A stretch of DNA of 13,896 nucleotides from Zygnema cylindricum (GCA_037447655.1 JBBHKE010003489.1:1-13896), one strand, 5' to 3'. Counted from the first letter of the stretch, positions 1 through 9,034 are shown. Translations and numbers: made by a program. The notes: generated by a model from the sequence alone, not told the origin.

Positions 1-744
1 TGAATTTATACGTAAATAAAACAAATCAAAGCATAAAAAACCGAGAAAGACAAACAAAAACTGAAAATGACAATATGTCTGACACTTATGAGGTTTGAGA
101 TAACCACACCACAAAAGATTCACATAAGCCAAATAGAAATAAATACACAATCACAAGAAATAAAAACAACAAAACGATAATCCCAACATACAACTTCCAC
201 ACTAACTAAAATTCAGCCACAGTCGGGAAAGAAGTTTGTGTTGTGAGATCGCGGTCGAAATCCACTCAAAAGGACGAAGAAAGTGAAGGGATACTGTGTA
301 GGTCTTAGCCGAAGCCGTATATATTTATATGCAAGGCTTTACAAGATATTGATATTGTAATACAAAACTAGACGCTTCACGCAAAGGCAGAAAATCGCCT
401 CTAAGCTGTCTGCAGAAAATACTCAATACTGAAAATAAATAATTCTCGCACTTGAAAATTGTGTGCAGGAAATGATCTAAAATGAACTAAGTAACAAAAA
501 CTACGCCTAGCGAAAACATGCCAATCAAAGTACAACGTGCTATGTAAGTATTTGCGTCTTGTTCGGATTCAGCCAAAAGGAGGCCGAAATCCTATGCCCT
601 ACGTTACAGAATATATAACCTACGGATTAAAACCCTTCCTATCTACATGTGAATGTGTGAACCTCTTAATGGTTCATGACTTAAAATAGTCCTATTACGT
701 CGCTTCGTCAGAAACTGTTAGTCGCTTTGTCTGTCACACGCGTC
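1..744. other. AT-rich non-coding stretch without recognised features
   Basis: I see no open frame of useful length, no retrotransposon protein similarity and no RNA gene here. The DNA is A-rich on the plus strand. It contains one imperfect short inverted repeat near 565-592 (ggattcagcc and ggccgaaatcc). It may be host intergenic DNA or a repeat too old to recognise. Confidence 0.6.
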
Positions 745-1180
745 AACGGTCTAGATGTCACCTTTCGAAATTGTATATTTCCGCATCGAGGATCGAGATG
801 CTCCCGCGAGTGAAACGATTCAAAATTGTCGTGGGCGGGGATTTCGGGAAATGAAAGTAGGTACGGTAGGACCGCAGGTAAGGTCCAATTTGTAGTCGCG
901 GGAATTCCGGGTAATGTAAGTCGTACGGTCGACGTAAAATAATCGAATCCACCGTCGGCGGAAATCGCGGAAGATATATATGTAATCGCGGAAGATATAA
1001 ATTCGGAAATGAGTCGTCGGCAAAAAATCCGGGAAATATAATTAAGTACGGTCGATGTGAAACTGCACGATTCACTGTTGCCGGAAATCTCGGAAAGAAT
1101 AAGTCGTACGGTACAAGTCATCGCGGGAATCTCGGGAACTATATGTAGTAATATACAACTCGTACGGTCCTGCAAAACCC
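745..1180. repeat. Degenerate CpG-rich tandem repeat, period about 60 bp
   Basis: Two sub-motifs alternate. A GTACGGT box occurs at about 861, 923, 1046, 1106 and 1162, with spacings of 62, 123 (two periods), 60 and 56. A box of the form GGGAATTCCGGG or GGAAATCTCGG occurs near 836, 898, 957, 1018, 1082 and 1124. CpG is much denser than in the flanks. Units are diverged and the left edge is uncertain. The array stops about 50 bp before the truncated end of the minus-strand RT relic. Minus-strand open frames here are by-products of the repeat and resemble no protein I know. Confidence 0.65.
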
Positions 1181-1227
1181 AAATAACACCCAAATACAAA
1201 TTAGTAAACAATTAAAATGGCCGACGA

Positions 1228-2260
1228 GATGCGACATGACACAAATTCGGTCTGGTATAATTCATGAAATAAATCAGACTGCCCACTACCTGTCTGTATG
1301 GGATAGTCTTCATGAACTTCCTCTCTTCTAGACCTAGTTCATCATCGAGAATTAGGATGTCTCCTTCCTCACTCCCCTCACTTCCCTTTTTTAGATCCAT
1401 GGGAGTAGTACAACTGTTAGTTTTTTCCATCTGAATTTTTTCCAACATGTTTGCAATTGCCTCTTTCAGAGTTTGTCTAATTATTATTTTTTCTCTATCT
1501 CTCTCTACTTGTATCCCCAGAATATATTTTGCTTCCTCCATGTCTTTCATCTCAAATCTTCCCTTCAGATTTGTTTTTAGTTTGTTGATTTTCTCCATTG
1601 ACTTACTCAAAACAAGCAAATCATCAACGTAAATTACAATAAAAATGACACCTTTCTCATCTTCAAAAACATAAATTGAATGATCTGAACTGATCCAAAT
1701 GTATCCCATACCAGTAAAGAACTCATCAAGTTTCTTGTTCCACTGTCTGGGCACCTATTTCAAACCATAGAGAGACTTGATCAGCCGGCATACCTTACAT
1801 TCTTCTCTTTTTTCCACGAATCCTTCCAGTTGTTGTATGAAGATCTCCTCATCTAGTTCTCCATGCAAAAAGGCAGTTTTGGTTTCCATCTGGTGTACTT
1901 CGATGTCTTATAAAGCTGCCCGATTGAGAAGTATCCGGACTGAGGGAAATCTGACGACCGGAGCAAAAGTTTCTTCGTAGTCTATTCCCTCTTTTTGAGT
2001 AAAACCTTTGGCCACTAACCCGGCTTTATACCTCTCAATAGTGTTGTCAGGACTGAGTTTTAATTTGAAAACCCACTTACATCCGATTGGTTTTGGATCA
2101 GGTGGACAGTCCACCAACTCCCATGTATCAGCCGCCATGATTGAAGCCATCTCTTCATTGATGGTTTTCTTCCACCGGCTTCTCTCCGGGCAATTCATTG
2201 CCTCTCCGTATGTTTGAGGTTCATCCGGGTGAGAAAGATTAGTAACCTTGTTGTTAACTG
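1228..2260 (-). pseudogene. Element A reverse transcriptase (broken), 3' end missing
   Basis: Copia-type RVT_2 domain read on the minus strand from 2260 to 1228. Copying RNA into DNA would have been its role. Visible in order: the pre-RT motif ending in EEMASI, the TWELVD start (about 2130), KWVFKLK, the FAPVVRFPSVRILL block, motif A as QMETKTAFLHG (about 1866-1892), the KSLYGLK block, PRQWNKKLDEF, the YVDD catalytic box (about 1622-1633), and LGIQVERD. Breaks: a frameshift near 1910 and a stop at 1755-1757, where copia elements usually have Gln after LYGLK. The domain ends abruptly after TRPNLCHVAS at about 1228, with no RNase H and no 3' LTR. Motif A has Glu (codon 1884-1886) in place of the usual catalytic Asp. 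Confidence 0.88.
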
Positions 2261-2429
2261 TTTCTCTTGAATTCTTTTGCTGTTTTTTCTTCCTCTCTCA
2301 AAATCTGCGGCCGGAATAGATGGTTCCTGTGGATTCTTTCGAATCACCACGGCTTCTCCCCTGTCCCTCGGATCCATATCCGTTTCCACCACGTCTTCCG
2401 ATTCAAGTATAGGTGTCACTGGTGTTTCC

Positions 2430-2827
2430 AAGTCCTTTTTGGTATATTTTGAGCCTGCAAGGATAAAGTCCGACCCTGCAATAGTATTATCTTCTTGGAG
2501 ACCCGGATAGTTAGCAAGGTGAAAGTCATCAAAATTGCCTGACTCAAATTTGATTCTGACTTACTTTGAAGATTTGAATGGATCTACCGACTTCCCTTCA
2601 TCCATAGCTACCAGATGTTTTACTATAATTATATCTTCTCTTCTTAGATCATACACTCTATACCTTTTTACATCCTCATCATATCCTAGCAAATATTCGA
2701 GTTTCACTTTAGGATCTAGTTTCCAATAGATATGTCTGTATCCAAACTAAAGACTTTACTACCAAAAACCTTTAAGTGAGATAGATTTGGTTTTCGACCG
2801 GTCCATCTCTCATATGGAGTTTGGTCT
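2430..2827 (-). pseudogene. Element A integrase C-terminal region (broken)
   Basis: Minus-strand continuation of the copia integrase after the catalytic core. It reads DQTPYERWTGRKPNLSHLKV and then FGSKVFSLDT, followed in another frame by the YLLGYDEDVKRYRVYD stretch that is conserved next to RT in copia polyproteins. A stop follows near 2570. The interval 2430-2198 is an acidic, variable linker leading to RT, also open in pieces. The coding starts abruptly at 2827, exactly where element X begins. The missing upstream half is found on the same strand at 10347-10768. This shows one gene split by an insertion rather than two unrelated fragments. Confidence 0.85.
2823..2827. repeat. Left target-site duplication of element X (GGTCT)
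   Basis: GGTCT directly precedes the TGTTGT start of the insert. Its partner is GTTCT at 10343-10347, with one mismatch. Removing the insert and one copy makes the minus-strand integrase frame run from SAVK into DQTPYERW. The related copy at 13768 onward has the same spacing between these motifs. A 5-bp duplication is typical for copia elements. Confidence 0.72.
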
Positions 2828-2892
2828 TGTTGTTTTTGGAAATCCACTACTACTGCTGATGCTCCACCTCCTCCAGTGGTTGTAGAATAATA
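2828..2892 (+). repeat. 5' LTR of X, internally deleted to 65 bp
   Basis: The first 15 bases (TGTTGTTTTTGGAAA, 2828-2842) equal the start of the LTRs at 7159 and 9385. From 2843 the sequence equals their last 50 bases (from 8068 and 10293), ending AATAATA where the others end AACAACA or AACAACG. About 894 bp of U3/R/U5 has been lost, including any promoter, so this copy could not have driven transcription after the deletion. Confidence 0.8.
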
Positions 2893-2907
2893 GTTTATGG
2901 GCTTGTC
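2893..2907 (+). promoter_or_regulatory. Decayed primer-binding site of X (half-tRNA initiator Met type)
   Basis: The 15 bases starting with GTTTATGGGCTTG directly abut the LTR end. They match 10 of 15 positions of the intact site GGTTATGGGCCCACC of element A, and three of the five mismatches are T in place of C. The site is also read as gag codons (FMGLSSR). Identification rests on its position and on the parallel with element A. Confidence 0.6.
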
Positions 2908-3780
2908 ATCAAGAATTCCTATTTTCTCAAAGAAAAATACCCGTATTGGGCGGATATGGTGGAAACACACTTCGAAAATGTTAATCTTTTGGATATTTTG
3001 GATGGTTCACTAGCGAAATCGGATCCGTCTTGGTCAAAGATAAATTCGCAGGCTCGGTCAATTTTGAAGTTCTGTATTTCAAAAGAATTGGCTTTGTCAC
3101 AGATAAAAAAAGAAAAAGGCGATCAATATCTGGAAATCTCTCAAGGATGATTTTGAAAAGGCTAATGTTCAGGAAGAACTATTTTTGGCTAGACGAATTT
3201 GGGACTACAATTACACGAGTGGCACAATGGCATAATATTGTAATAAATTTCGAATACTAATAGATTCTTATGCTTGTGCAGGCGGATCTTTTCTTCAGTT
3301 TCAGGAGGCTGCTTTGCTAATGAGGGGTCTTCTTAACAGTATGAGAGCAGCATCTGATAGGAAGAAGCAAAAAGATAAAGCTAGCTGGACACTACAGTTA
3401 GCTATTAATTTGATATTCGAAGAGGAGACAGATTCTAAAATTCTTAATGGTGAAAAACAAGTAGAGGCATTTAACACAGAATTTGACAAAAAAAGTCACA
3501 TTAATCAGTAGAGAAATCAATTATAAATCAGAATCAGAATCAGTTTAGACAGTTTAATCCAAGAGGAAATAGACTATCTTTCAATGATTGTTTTTATTGT
3601 AATGAAAAAGGTCATGGATACAAATTATGTCCTATGCTTAAGAAAGCTAATGAAACAGGTCTATATAGGCCTAGATGGAAGCAGAGCCAGTTTCATCAAG
3701 GCTTCACGGGATCATCACAAGAAGGAAATACACTATTTTTAGCGTCTTCATCTTATCACGACAAGTCTCTTTCACTCTCT
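2893..3780 (+). pseudogene. Element X gag (capsid/nucleocapsid) pseudogene
   Basis: The capsid and nucleocapsid precursor would form the virus-like particle in the cytoplasm. The N-terminus is encoded in the LTR; here it begins as FMGLSSRIPIF. After a shift near 2936, frame 1 reads YPYWADMVETHFENVNLLDI, the usual copia gag fold, until a stop after 3150. Another frame continues with DDFEKANVQEELFLARRIW (UBN2-like), then ILIDSYA and a charged helix-rich stretch to 3511. Frame 1 resumes at about 3514 with an Asn/Gln-rich linker and an intact CX2CX4HX4C zinc knuckle at 3589-3630 (CFYCNEKGHGYKLC). At least three frameshifts and two stops (taa, tag at the LTR junction) are visible. The tail leads without a stop into the protease. 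Confidence 0.86.
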
Positions 3781-4165
3781 AACGAGGAGGATGATGATCT
3801 TATTGCTATGGCAACAACGATGGAGGGCGCTAAAGACAATGGATGGATGATGGACACGGGAGCGTCGGCCCACATATGCTGGAACAAGGCAGTTTTCAAA
3901 AATCTGAAATCAACACCAGAGAAAAATATTACTATCCATGTGGAATGAGTGTGCAAACGCGGGTTGTAGATGATTTCTCTTTGCTAGTTGATGTAGAGGG
4001 CAAGGCGGTTGAGAGAACTCTTCATAATGTTCTCTATGTCCCAGATTTTAAGAAAAAATTGTTCTCAACTTCTTTGGTAGAAAGACTAGGGTTTGAGGTC
4101 AATCTGAAACATGACAAGCAGGTTGTTAGCAAAAATGGGAAAATTGCAGTTACACAAAAACAAGA
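3781..4165 (+). pseudogene. Element X aspartic protease pseudogene
   Basis: Retropepsin-like protease that would cleave Gag-Pol. The catalytic motif is clear: GWMMDTGASAHIC, with the Asp codon at 3853-3855, in the same frame as the upstream zinc knuckle. A frameshift after about 3940 moves the reading to frame 3. That frame gives EGKAVERTLHNVLYVPDF followed by the KKKLFSTSLVERLGF segment, the conserved region between protease and integrase in copia. Frame 3 is lost near 4170. The catalytic triad is present but the frame is broken. Confidence 0.85.
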
Positions 4166-5204
4166 GATGCCAGCAAAATGTATCGAATGGATATGCTCGA
4201 TAATAAAAAAAGTGATGTTTTATATTCTGGTGCATTATCTTCATATGAGCTGTGGCATAAAAGGTTGGGCTATGTAAATTATGATAGTATGAAAAAGATG
4301 ATCAATGCTGGTAAAATAGAAGGAGTCACTTTGTCAAACCAGTCACCTAAAACGTGTGATGGATGTGCACTAAGAAAAATACACAGATTACCGTTTCCTC
4401 AAGAGTTTGAACATAGGTCTACTAAACTTTTGCAACTCATTCATTTTGATGTTTTCGGCCCTGCAAAGGTACCATCTGCCGGGGGATGAAATATATGGTT
4501 ACACTTACAGATGATTTTTTGAGGTTTACTAAGGTCTACTTCATGAAAGAAAAGAGTGAAGTCTTCACTTATTTTAACACTACAAAGCGTGGGCGGAGAA
4601 ACTACACGACATTCCAATTCTGGAGCTCAGATCAGACAATGGCGGGGAATATGCGTCAAAAGAGTTTGAAAACCTCTTACTCAATGAAGGTATAAGTCAC
4701 AAATTGACTGTCCAATACTCTCCGGAACAGAATGGGCTCTCAGAAAGACTAAATAGAACTATCACAGAAAGCTCTAGGTCCATGCTTGCGGATAACGACG
4801 TAGATCCGAAATTTTAGGCTGAAGCATTAAATTTTGCAGTTTATATCAAAAATAGGATAGGTTCTAGATCGGTAGAAACCACTCCTTGTGAGATCTCGAC
4901 GGGTAGAAAATCGGATGTCAGTCACTTCAAAGTCTTTGGAAGTAAATGTTTTATTTTGGATACGTCTAATGATAGATGGAAAATGGAACCTAAAGGATTA
5001 TCGAGCATTTTGTTAGGATATGATGATCACTCTAAAGGATATAGAGTGTTTGTTTTTGAGAGACAAAAAATCATTGTAGCAAGACACATCTTTGTGAAAG
5101 ATGAACTAGCCTCGATAGACTTATTTAAAATGACAGAGCAGCAGAAGCAGCAAAAAGTACAAGAATATGTCATTTTAGATAGCATCCATAATATTGCCCC
5201 ATAG
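4166..5204 (+). pseudogene. Element X integrase pseudogene, DD35E residues retained
   Basis: The integrase would insert the cDNA. The zinc-binding part reads ELWHKRLGYVN, with Tyr (codon 4271-4273) where the second His of HHCC is expected, followed by CDGCALRK. Catalytic residues are all visible: Asp in HFDVFGP (4448-4450), Asp in RSDNGGEY (4635-4637) and Glu in GLSERLN (4743-4745). The second Asp and the Glu are 36 codons apart, the DD35E spacing. Breaks: a one-base shift near 4486, a second near 4590, and tag at 4815-4817 in place of the Trp of FWAEA. The C-terminal part (HFKVFGSKCFILDT, then LLGYDDHSKGYRVF) stays open to 5204. Confidence 0.88.
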
Positions 5205-5460
5205 ATGCAAAATTCACCAGTGGTAGCACCGAAGTCATAACATAATCGGATTCCACAACAAGTTTGTTTTGAAACGCAACAACAGCAGTCACTGCCTACG
5301 GATTGCAACCAGCGCAACAAGCGCAACGCACGGAATCCGACAATTTCATCCTCAGAATTTCCTAGGGAATAAGATCTAGTAGCCGCCTGCAAGCAAGTTC
5401 TCACTTTGCCTACTCGGCAGCCTCAAAGGAGCCTCTGACCATCCGGGAAGCCTTTTTATC
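5205..5460 (+). other. Decayed integrase-RT linker of X
   Basis: Copia elements carry a poorly conserved linker between integrase and RT. Here it is Gln-rich in translation (QQQQSLPTD and similar) and interrupted by several stops, including at 5202-5204. Nothing in it resembles an inserted gene. Confidence 0.6.
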
Positions 5461-6200
5461 ACCGGAGCGGAATCACTAGATCGAGGCGGCAAACGATGAA
5501 ATGAAGTCAATCATGGAGGCTCAGACATGGGAGCTTGTGGACTTTCCTCCGGATCGAAAAGCGATCGGCAGCAAATGGGTATTCAAGGTGAAGTTAAATC
5601 CAAATAATACCATTGAGCGATACAAGGCTAGACTTGTATCAAAGGGCTATAATCAAAAGGAAAGAATTGACTTTGAAGAAACATTTTCTCCTGTTGTAAG
5701 ATTTCCGACAGTTAGGATTTTGCTATTTCTAGCTCTTAAAGAGGATATAGAAATACATCAGATGGAAGTAAAGACGGCCTTTTTGTATGGAGAACTACAG
5801 GAGACCATTTACATGCAGCAGCCTGAAATGTATTCAGAACCAGGAAAAGAGCAGTTAGTATGTAAACTGCGAAAATCATTGTAGGGCCTAAAACATGCCC
5901 CGAGGCAATAGAATCTAAAACTTGATGAATTCTTAACTGGTCTAGGTTTTAAAAGGATATGCTCTGATTACTCTATGTATTTTTTAAAAGGTGGGGATGT
6001 AATAGTATAAATAGCGGTATACGTAGATGATTTATTATTAGTTAGCAAATTAATGGCTGAAATTAACAAAATTTAAAATGTTTTAAAATCACGGTTTGAG
6101 ATGAAAGACCTCGGTGAAGCAAAATATATTTTGGGTATTCAGGTAGAGAGGGACAAGAAAAACATATTAATAAAATTGATTAAAAGGAGGCTATTGGAAA
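5461..6200 (+). pseudogene. Element X reverse transcriptase pseudogene
   Basis: RVT_2 reverse transcriptase, frame 2 from about 5501: TWELVDFPPD, SKWVFKVK, FSPVVRFPTVRILLFLALK, motif A as HQMEVKTAFLYGEL, then the KSL.GLKHAPRQ.N block, YVDD at 6020-6031, and MKDLGEAKYILGIQVERD. In-frame stops fall at 5882-5884 (usual Tyr of SLYGLK), 5909-5911 (usual Trp of PRQWN), 6008-6010, and about 6074. A frameshift before 6200 moves the end into frame 1. Motif A carries Glu (5765-5767) where the catalytic Asp is usual, the same change as in element A. Confidence 0.9.
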
Positions 6201-6996
6201 AATGTTAGATGAATATGAAATGCGGGGGGCAAAAGGATGTGTAACACCAATGGAGTTTCGGCATACGTTAGAGGGGGAAGAAACAGAACCGGGTGTTATT
6301 GTCAGTGAAATTTTTGAGTTAGGGGGGGATGATCTTATGACACTAATACCTTACACACACATAGTGGGATGTTTAATTTATTTCATGAGCTGTACCCATC
6401 AGATATTGCAGCAGCAGTTGGGGTACTCAGCAGAAGTCTACAGAATCCGAGGAAATCTGACCGTGATGCAGCAAGAAGAGTTTAAAGATACTTGGCAGGA
6501 ACCAAAGACTTCAAACTCACACTAAGCGGAGGAGAAGTGAAGCCACAAACATAGAGTGATGCAAGCTATGGCGACATGCGAAGTCGAATATCCACCACGG
6601 GATTAGTTCTGCAAATTGGGAACGGGACTTGCTGTTAGAGCAGCAAACTTCAAAAGGTCACGGCACAATCGAAAATGGAGTCAGAATATATGGCAGCGAG
6701 CTCGGCCCTCAAAGAAATCCTATGGGTGAAATCCATGTTGCAAGAATTGGGATACATGCAGGTTGGTCCACAGGTGATTTGGTGTGATAACCAGGCTGCC
6801 ATTGCCAATACTTCTAACCTTAGTCACCACTTCAAAAGAAAGCACATGGATGTAAGATTACACTTTGTAAGGGAAAGAGTGTTCTCTAAAGTGATTAAAT
6901 TATGTTATTTCCTAGATGAAAAAATAGTTGTTGATATGCTCACTAACTGCTCTTAAGCTGAAGTACTGTAGGGACGCAGTGGGATTAAGTGAATAG
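6201..6996 (+). pseudogene. Element X RT connection and RNase H pseudogene
   Basis: Frame 1 first reads MLDEYEMRGAKGCVTPMEF and then LIPYTHIVGCLIYFMSCT. After a shift near 6400 the TRPDIAAAVGVLSR block follows, then copia-type RNase H in frame 3: SDASYGDMRSRISTTGLVL, KMESEYMAASSALKEILW, VIWCDNQAAIANTSNLSHHF, and KRKHMDVRLHFVRE. RNase H would remove the RNA strand during cDNA synthesis. Stops at 6552-6554 and 6636-6638 sit where Trp is usual. A last frameshift near 6950 hides the natural C-terminus, LKYCRDAVGLSE, with tag at 6994-6996. From 6809 the sequence is repeated at 9035. Confidence 0.88.
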
Positions 6997-7144
6997 CTGA
7001 GTTGTTGCCCTGCTATACTGCCATGTTGCGCTAGTCCAATAACGGGAATATAGTGGGACTATGTGACTTGCTAAAATTGCTACGGTGCTATGCTGCGATG
7101 CTACGCTAGTTTGACATCGAAGCTGAGCTGGCATACTAAGTCTA
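6997..7144 (+). other. X 3' non-coding spacer between pol and LTR
   Basis: About 150 bp without coding potential. It contains a small run of GCTAYG-like words (7078-7106) but no further feature. It is identical in the second copy (9223-9370). Confidence 0.6.
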
Positions 7145-7158
7145 AAGATTTAGGGGAG
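7145..7158 (+). promoter_or_regulatory. Polypurine tract of X
   Basis: The purine-rich run aagatttaggggag directly precedes the TGTTGT start of the LTR. It would prime plus-strand DNA synthesis. The identical tract occurs at 9371-9384. Confidence 0.72.
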
Positions 7159-7246
7159 TGTTGTTTTTGGAAAGCTTTAAGTCTCAGCAAATTTATATGA
7201 CGGCGGAAAAACAGATCTATAGGGACACGCGTCGTCACTTGAAGCA

Positions 7247-7450
7247 CAACGCAGGTTTTTGAATGGTACTGACAACGCAGCTGCGGCGCAGATGGAACAA
7301 GCGCAGCTGCGGTTATTTTTGATATGGTCTGTACGGACGAACGCAGCCTGCGACACAACGGGACAAACGCAACTGCAGATATTTTGATTTAAGACAACGC
7401 AGTTGCTACGTAACAAGACAAACGCAGTTGCGGCGATTTTTGGTATGGGA
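7247..7450 (+). repeat. Palindromic CGCAGCTGCG-type repeat array in LTR U3
   Basis: About seven degenerate units spaced roughly 25-35 bp share the core ACGCAGYTGCGG. Clear cores are ACGCAGCTGCGG, GCGCAGCTGCGG, ACGCAGCCTGCG, ACGCAACTGCAG, ACGCAGTTGCT and ACGCAGTTGCGG. Many are preceded by gacaa and followed by a T-rich gatttttg. The core is self-complementary (CGCAGCTGCG). Position in the LTR 5' part suggests transcription-factor sites, but that is inference. Confidence 0.65.
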
Positions 7451-8058
7451 CAGCGTAGATGCTATGAAGCTGTAGATATTTGAATGTGATTAGGAATCAA
7501 ACTGCACTGCTACGGTTGATATGAATCAAGTCAACGGACGAGATTCATAAGAGAATAATTAAGTGACCCAACAGCCGGATAGACGTACCCAGACAATTGT
7601 CACTAAGCCAAGCGACAAGTATTTGAACAAACCACCCGTATAGGATTCTCAGTAATATTGATTGTACAATGATAGATTAGTTTTAGCGTGATTAGGAGCA
7701 CTTAGACCTTAGTGGCAGTTTAGTTCTTTTAGACGTATCTTTTAGGAACACTTATATCGGCGGTACAGCACTATGTAGTAGGACAATTGAGTGAAGAGTA
7801 TAAGACTTAGGACGTAGATCATTTTATGTATCCAGACTTCCAGACTGTGTAATCTGCAAACTGTTTTTGGGAAACTTTTGAGTTGCATATCTTGGTGTAT
7901 GTTGAATCAATTGAGCTGAAACTTTAGGAGATGTCATTTTTTGTGATATTCTTTACTGTGGTATTGTTTGAAGCAGTTTCGTTCATTGTATCAGATTTGG
8001 TGAGCTGTAGAAAACAGCTGTTTGATAGGATTCTTGATAAGTTTCTGTGAGTGAGATT

Positions 8059-8117
8059 ATGTCTACTTCCACTACTACTGCTGCTCCTCCACCTGCACCG
8101 GTGGTTGTAGAACAACA
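8059..8117 (+). CDS. gag 5' end encoded inside the middle LTR (19 codons, truncated)
   Basis: ATG at 8059 opens MSTSTTTAAPPPAPVVVEQ and runs to the last bases of the LTR. In the 5' copy the same frame passes directly from the LTR into FMGLSSRIPIF of gag, so this is the natural gag N-terminus and lies in the LTR as in yeast Ty1. Thr/Pro/Ala-rich starts are common in copia gag. The 3' LTR has an equivalent frame at 10284. Here the frame is cut by the junction at 8117/8118, and what follows is protease in another frame. Confidence 0.68.
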
Positions 8118-9034
8118 TCATCGACTCAGGTGCATCCATGTATATGTCTCGTGACAAGCACCTATTCACTAAGCTTAGAAAGATCCCTACTTTGGAAATA
8201 GAGTATGAGGATGGGAGAGTAGTTACCACAGATCTAGTGGGCTCGGTAGATCTGAAAGTCTTAGTGGAGGGTAAGACTTCCATTCTCACCTTCTCAAATG
8301 TGCTCTACATTCCTCAGTTGAGTAAGAATCTTGTGTCTACTTCTGTATTAGATGACAAGGATTTTGATACTTTCACTAGAAAGGGAGTCTTTACACCTAA
8401 GTATGGAGATGAAGTTTACTTCACAGCAGATAAAGGTAGCCAAGGAATGTTTAGGCTTAACCTGAGTAATGAAAAAATAGTGCTTCCTATGGTGGTGTCT
8501 CGAGCTTGATGATCTTGCATAAGCGTTTGGGACATGTGCATTGTGACAGGGTGAGGGAAATGAAGAAGCTGGGTGTAGTAAAAGGCATTCAGTTTGGGGA
8601 TAATGAAATGATGGATGATTCTAGTGGCTGTGCCCAAGGTAAGGCTCACAGACTTCCCTTTCCCAAAACTGCCACATATAGAGGTGAGAAAGAACTAGAT
8701 CTGGTCCACAAAGACATATGGGGACCAGCACGAGTGCCTTCGGTTGGGTGAAAGAGATATATGTTGACAATTACCGATGATTGGTCCAGATATTCCAGAG
8801 TCTACTTCTTGAAAACAAAGTATGAAACACCAAAATACTTTAAAGAATACAAAGCCTGGAGTGAGAAGTTGCACGGAACCCCCATTAAGGGAATAAGAAG
8901 TTATAATGGGGGAGAGTACACCTCTAACTAGTTTCAGGACTATTTGAGAGATGAGGGAGTTCAAAATGGGGTAGCTGAGAGGTTAAACCGGACTTTGGGA
9001 GATAGTGTGTGCAACATGGTGGCAGATAAGAAAT
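8118..9034 (+). pseudogene. Foreign A-type protease-integrase fragment inside X
   Basis: A 917-bp piece of copia pol starting exactly at the LTR end. The protease motif DSGAS (8123-8137) is followed by the segment ending FSNVLYIPQLSKNL, open to tga at 8507. In another frame come LHKRLGHVH and SSGCAQGKAHRLPFP (first Cys of the zinc pair is Ser), then HKDIWGPARVPS with catalytic Asp at 8713-8715. tga at 8749 replaces a Gly. The second catalytic Asp is Tyr (8902-8904, RSYNGGEY), and tag follows at 8929. Eleven codons are missing before NGVAERLN (Glu at 8977-8979). The sequence is closer to element A and fragment Z (GPARVPS, DDWSRYS, LNRTL) than to X's own integrase. It ends abruptly after ADKK. 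Confidence 0.87.

Larger units (their letters stand above)
7159..8117 (+). repeat. Middle LTR of X (959 bp)
   Basis: Begins TGTTGTTTTTGG after the polypurine tract and ends GTAGAACAACA. Start and end form an inverted repeat (TGTTGT/ACAACA). It matches the LTR at 9385-10342 almost base for base (one 1-bp indel near 7334) up to about 8065. Its last 56 bases then differ at nine positions from that copy. It contains a palindromic repeat array in its 5' part and a gag start codon at 8059. Directly after its end there is foreign protease coding with no primer site, so the downstream junction is a rearrangement. Confidence 0.82.

Noticed and set aside
565-592. Imperfect inverted repeat ggattcagcc / ggccgaaatcc
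   Set aside because: It is short, with bulges, and has no context such as a terminator or element end.
708-1211. Minus-strand 167-codon open frame
   Set aside because: It lies over the tandem repeat and its translation resembles no protein family. Overlapping open frames in other phases show the same repeat-driven openness.
1777-2729. Several plus-strand open frames of 60-80 codons
   Set aside because: They are shadows of the minus-strand RT and integrase of element A.
7101-7416. Minus-strand open frames with Cys-rich translation in the LTRs (also 9327-9641)
   Set aside because: They are antisense to the LTR repeat array and are duplicated with it. There is no sign of a gene.
7247-7450. 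CRISPR-like array
   Set aside because: Units are degenerate, spacers are themselves similar, and the setting is a eukaryotic LTR.
7986-8000. tgtatcagatttgg as a conventional initiator-Met primer site, which would end the LTR at 7985
   Set aside because: It is a partial match inside the repeated unit. The TSD, the restored integrase frame and the TGTTGT/ACAACA inverted repeat all place the LTR end at 8117 and 10342 instead.
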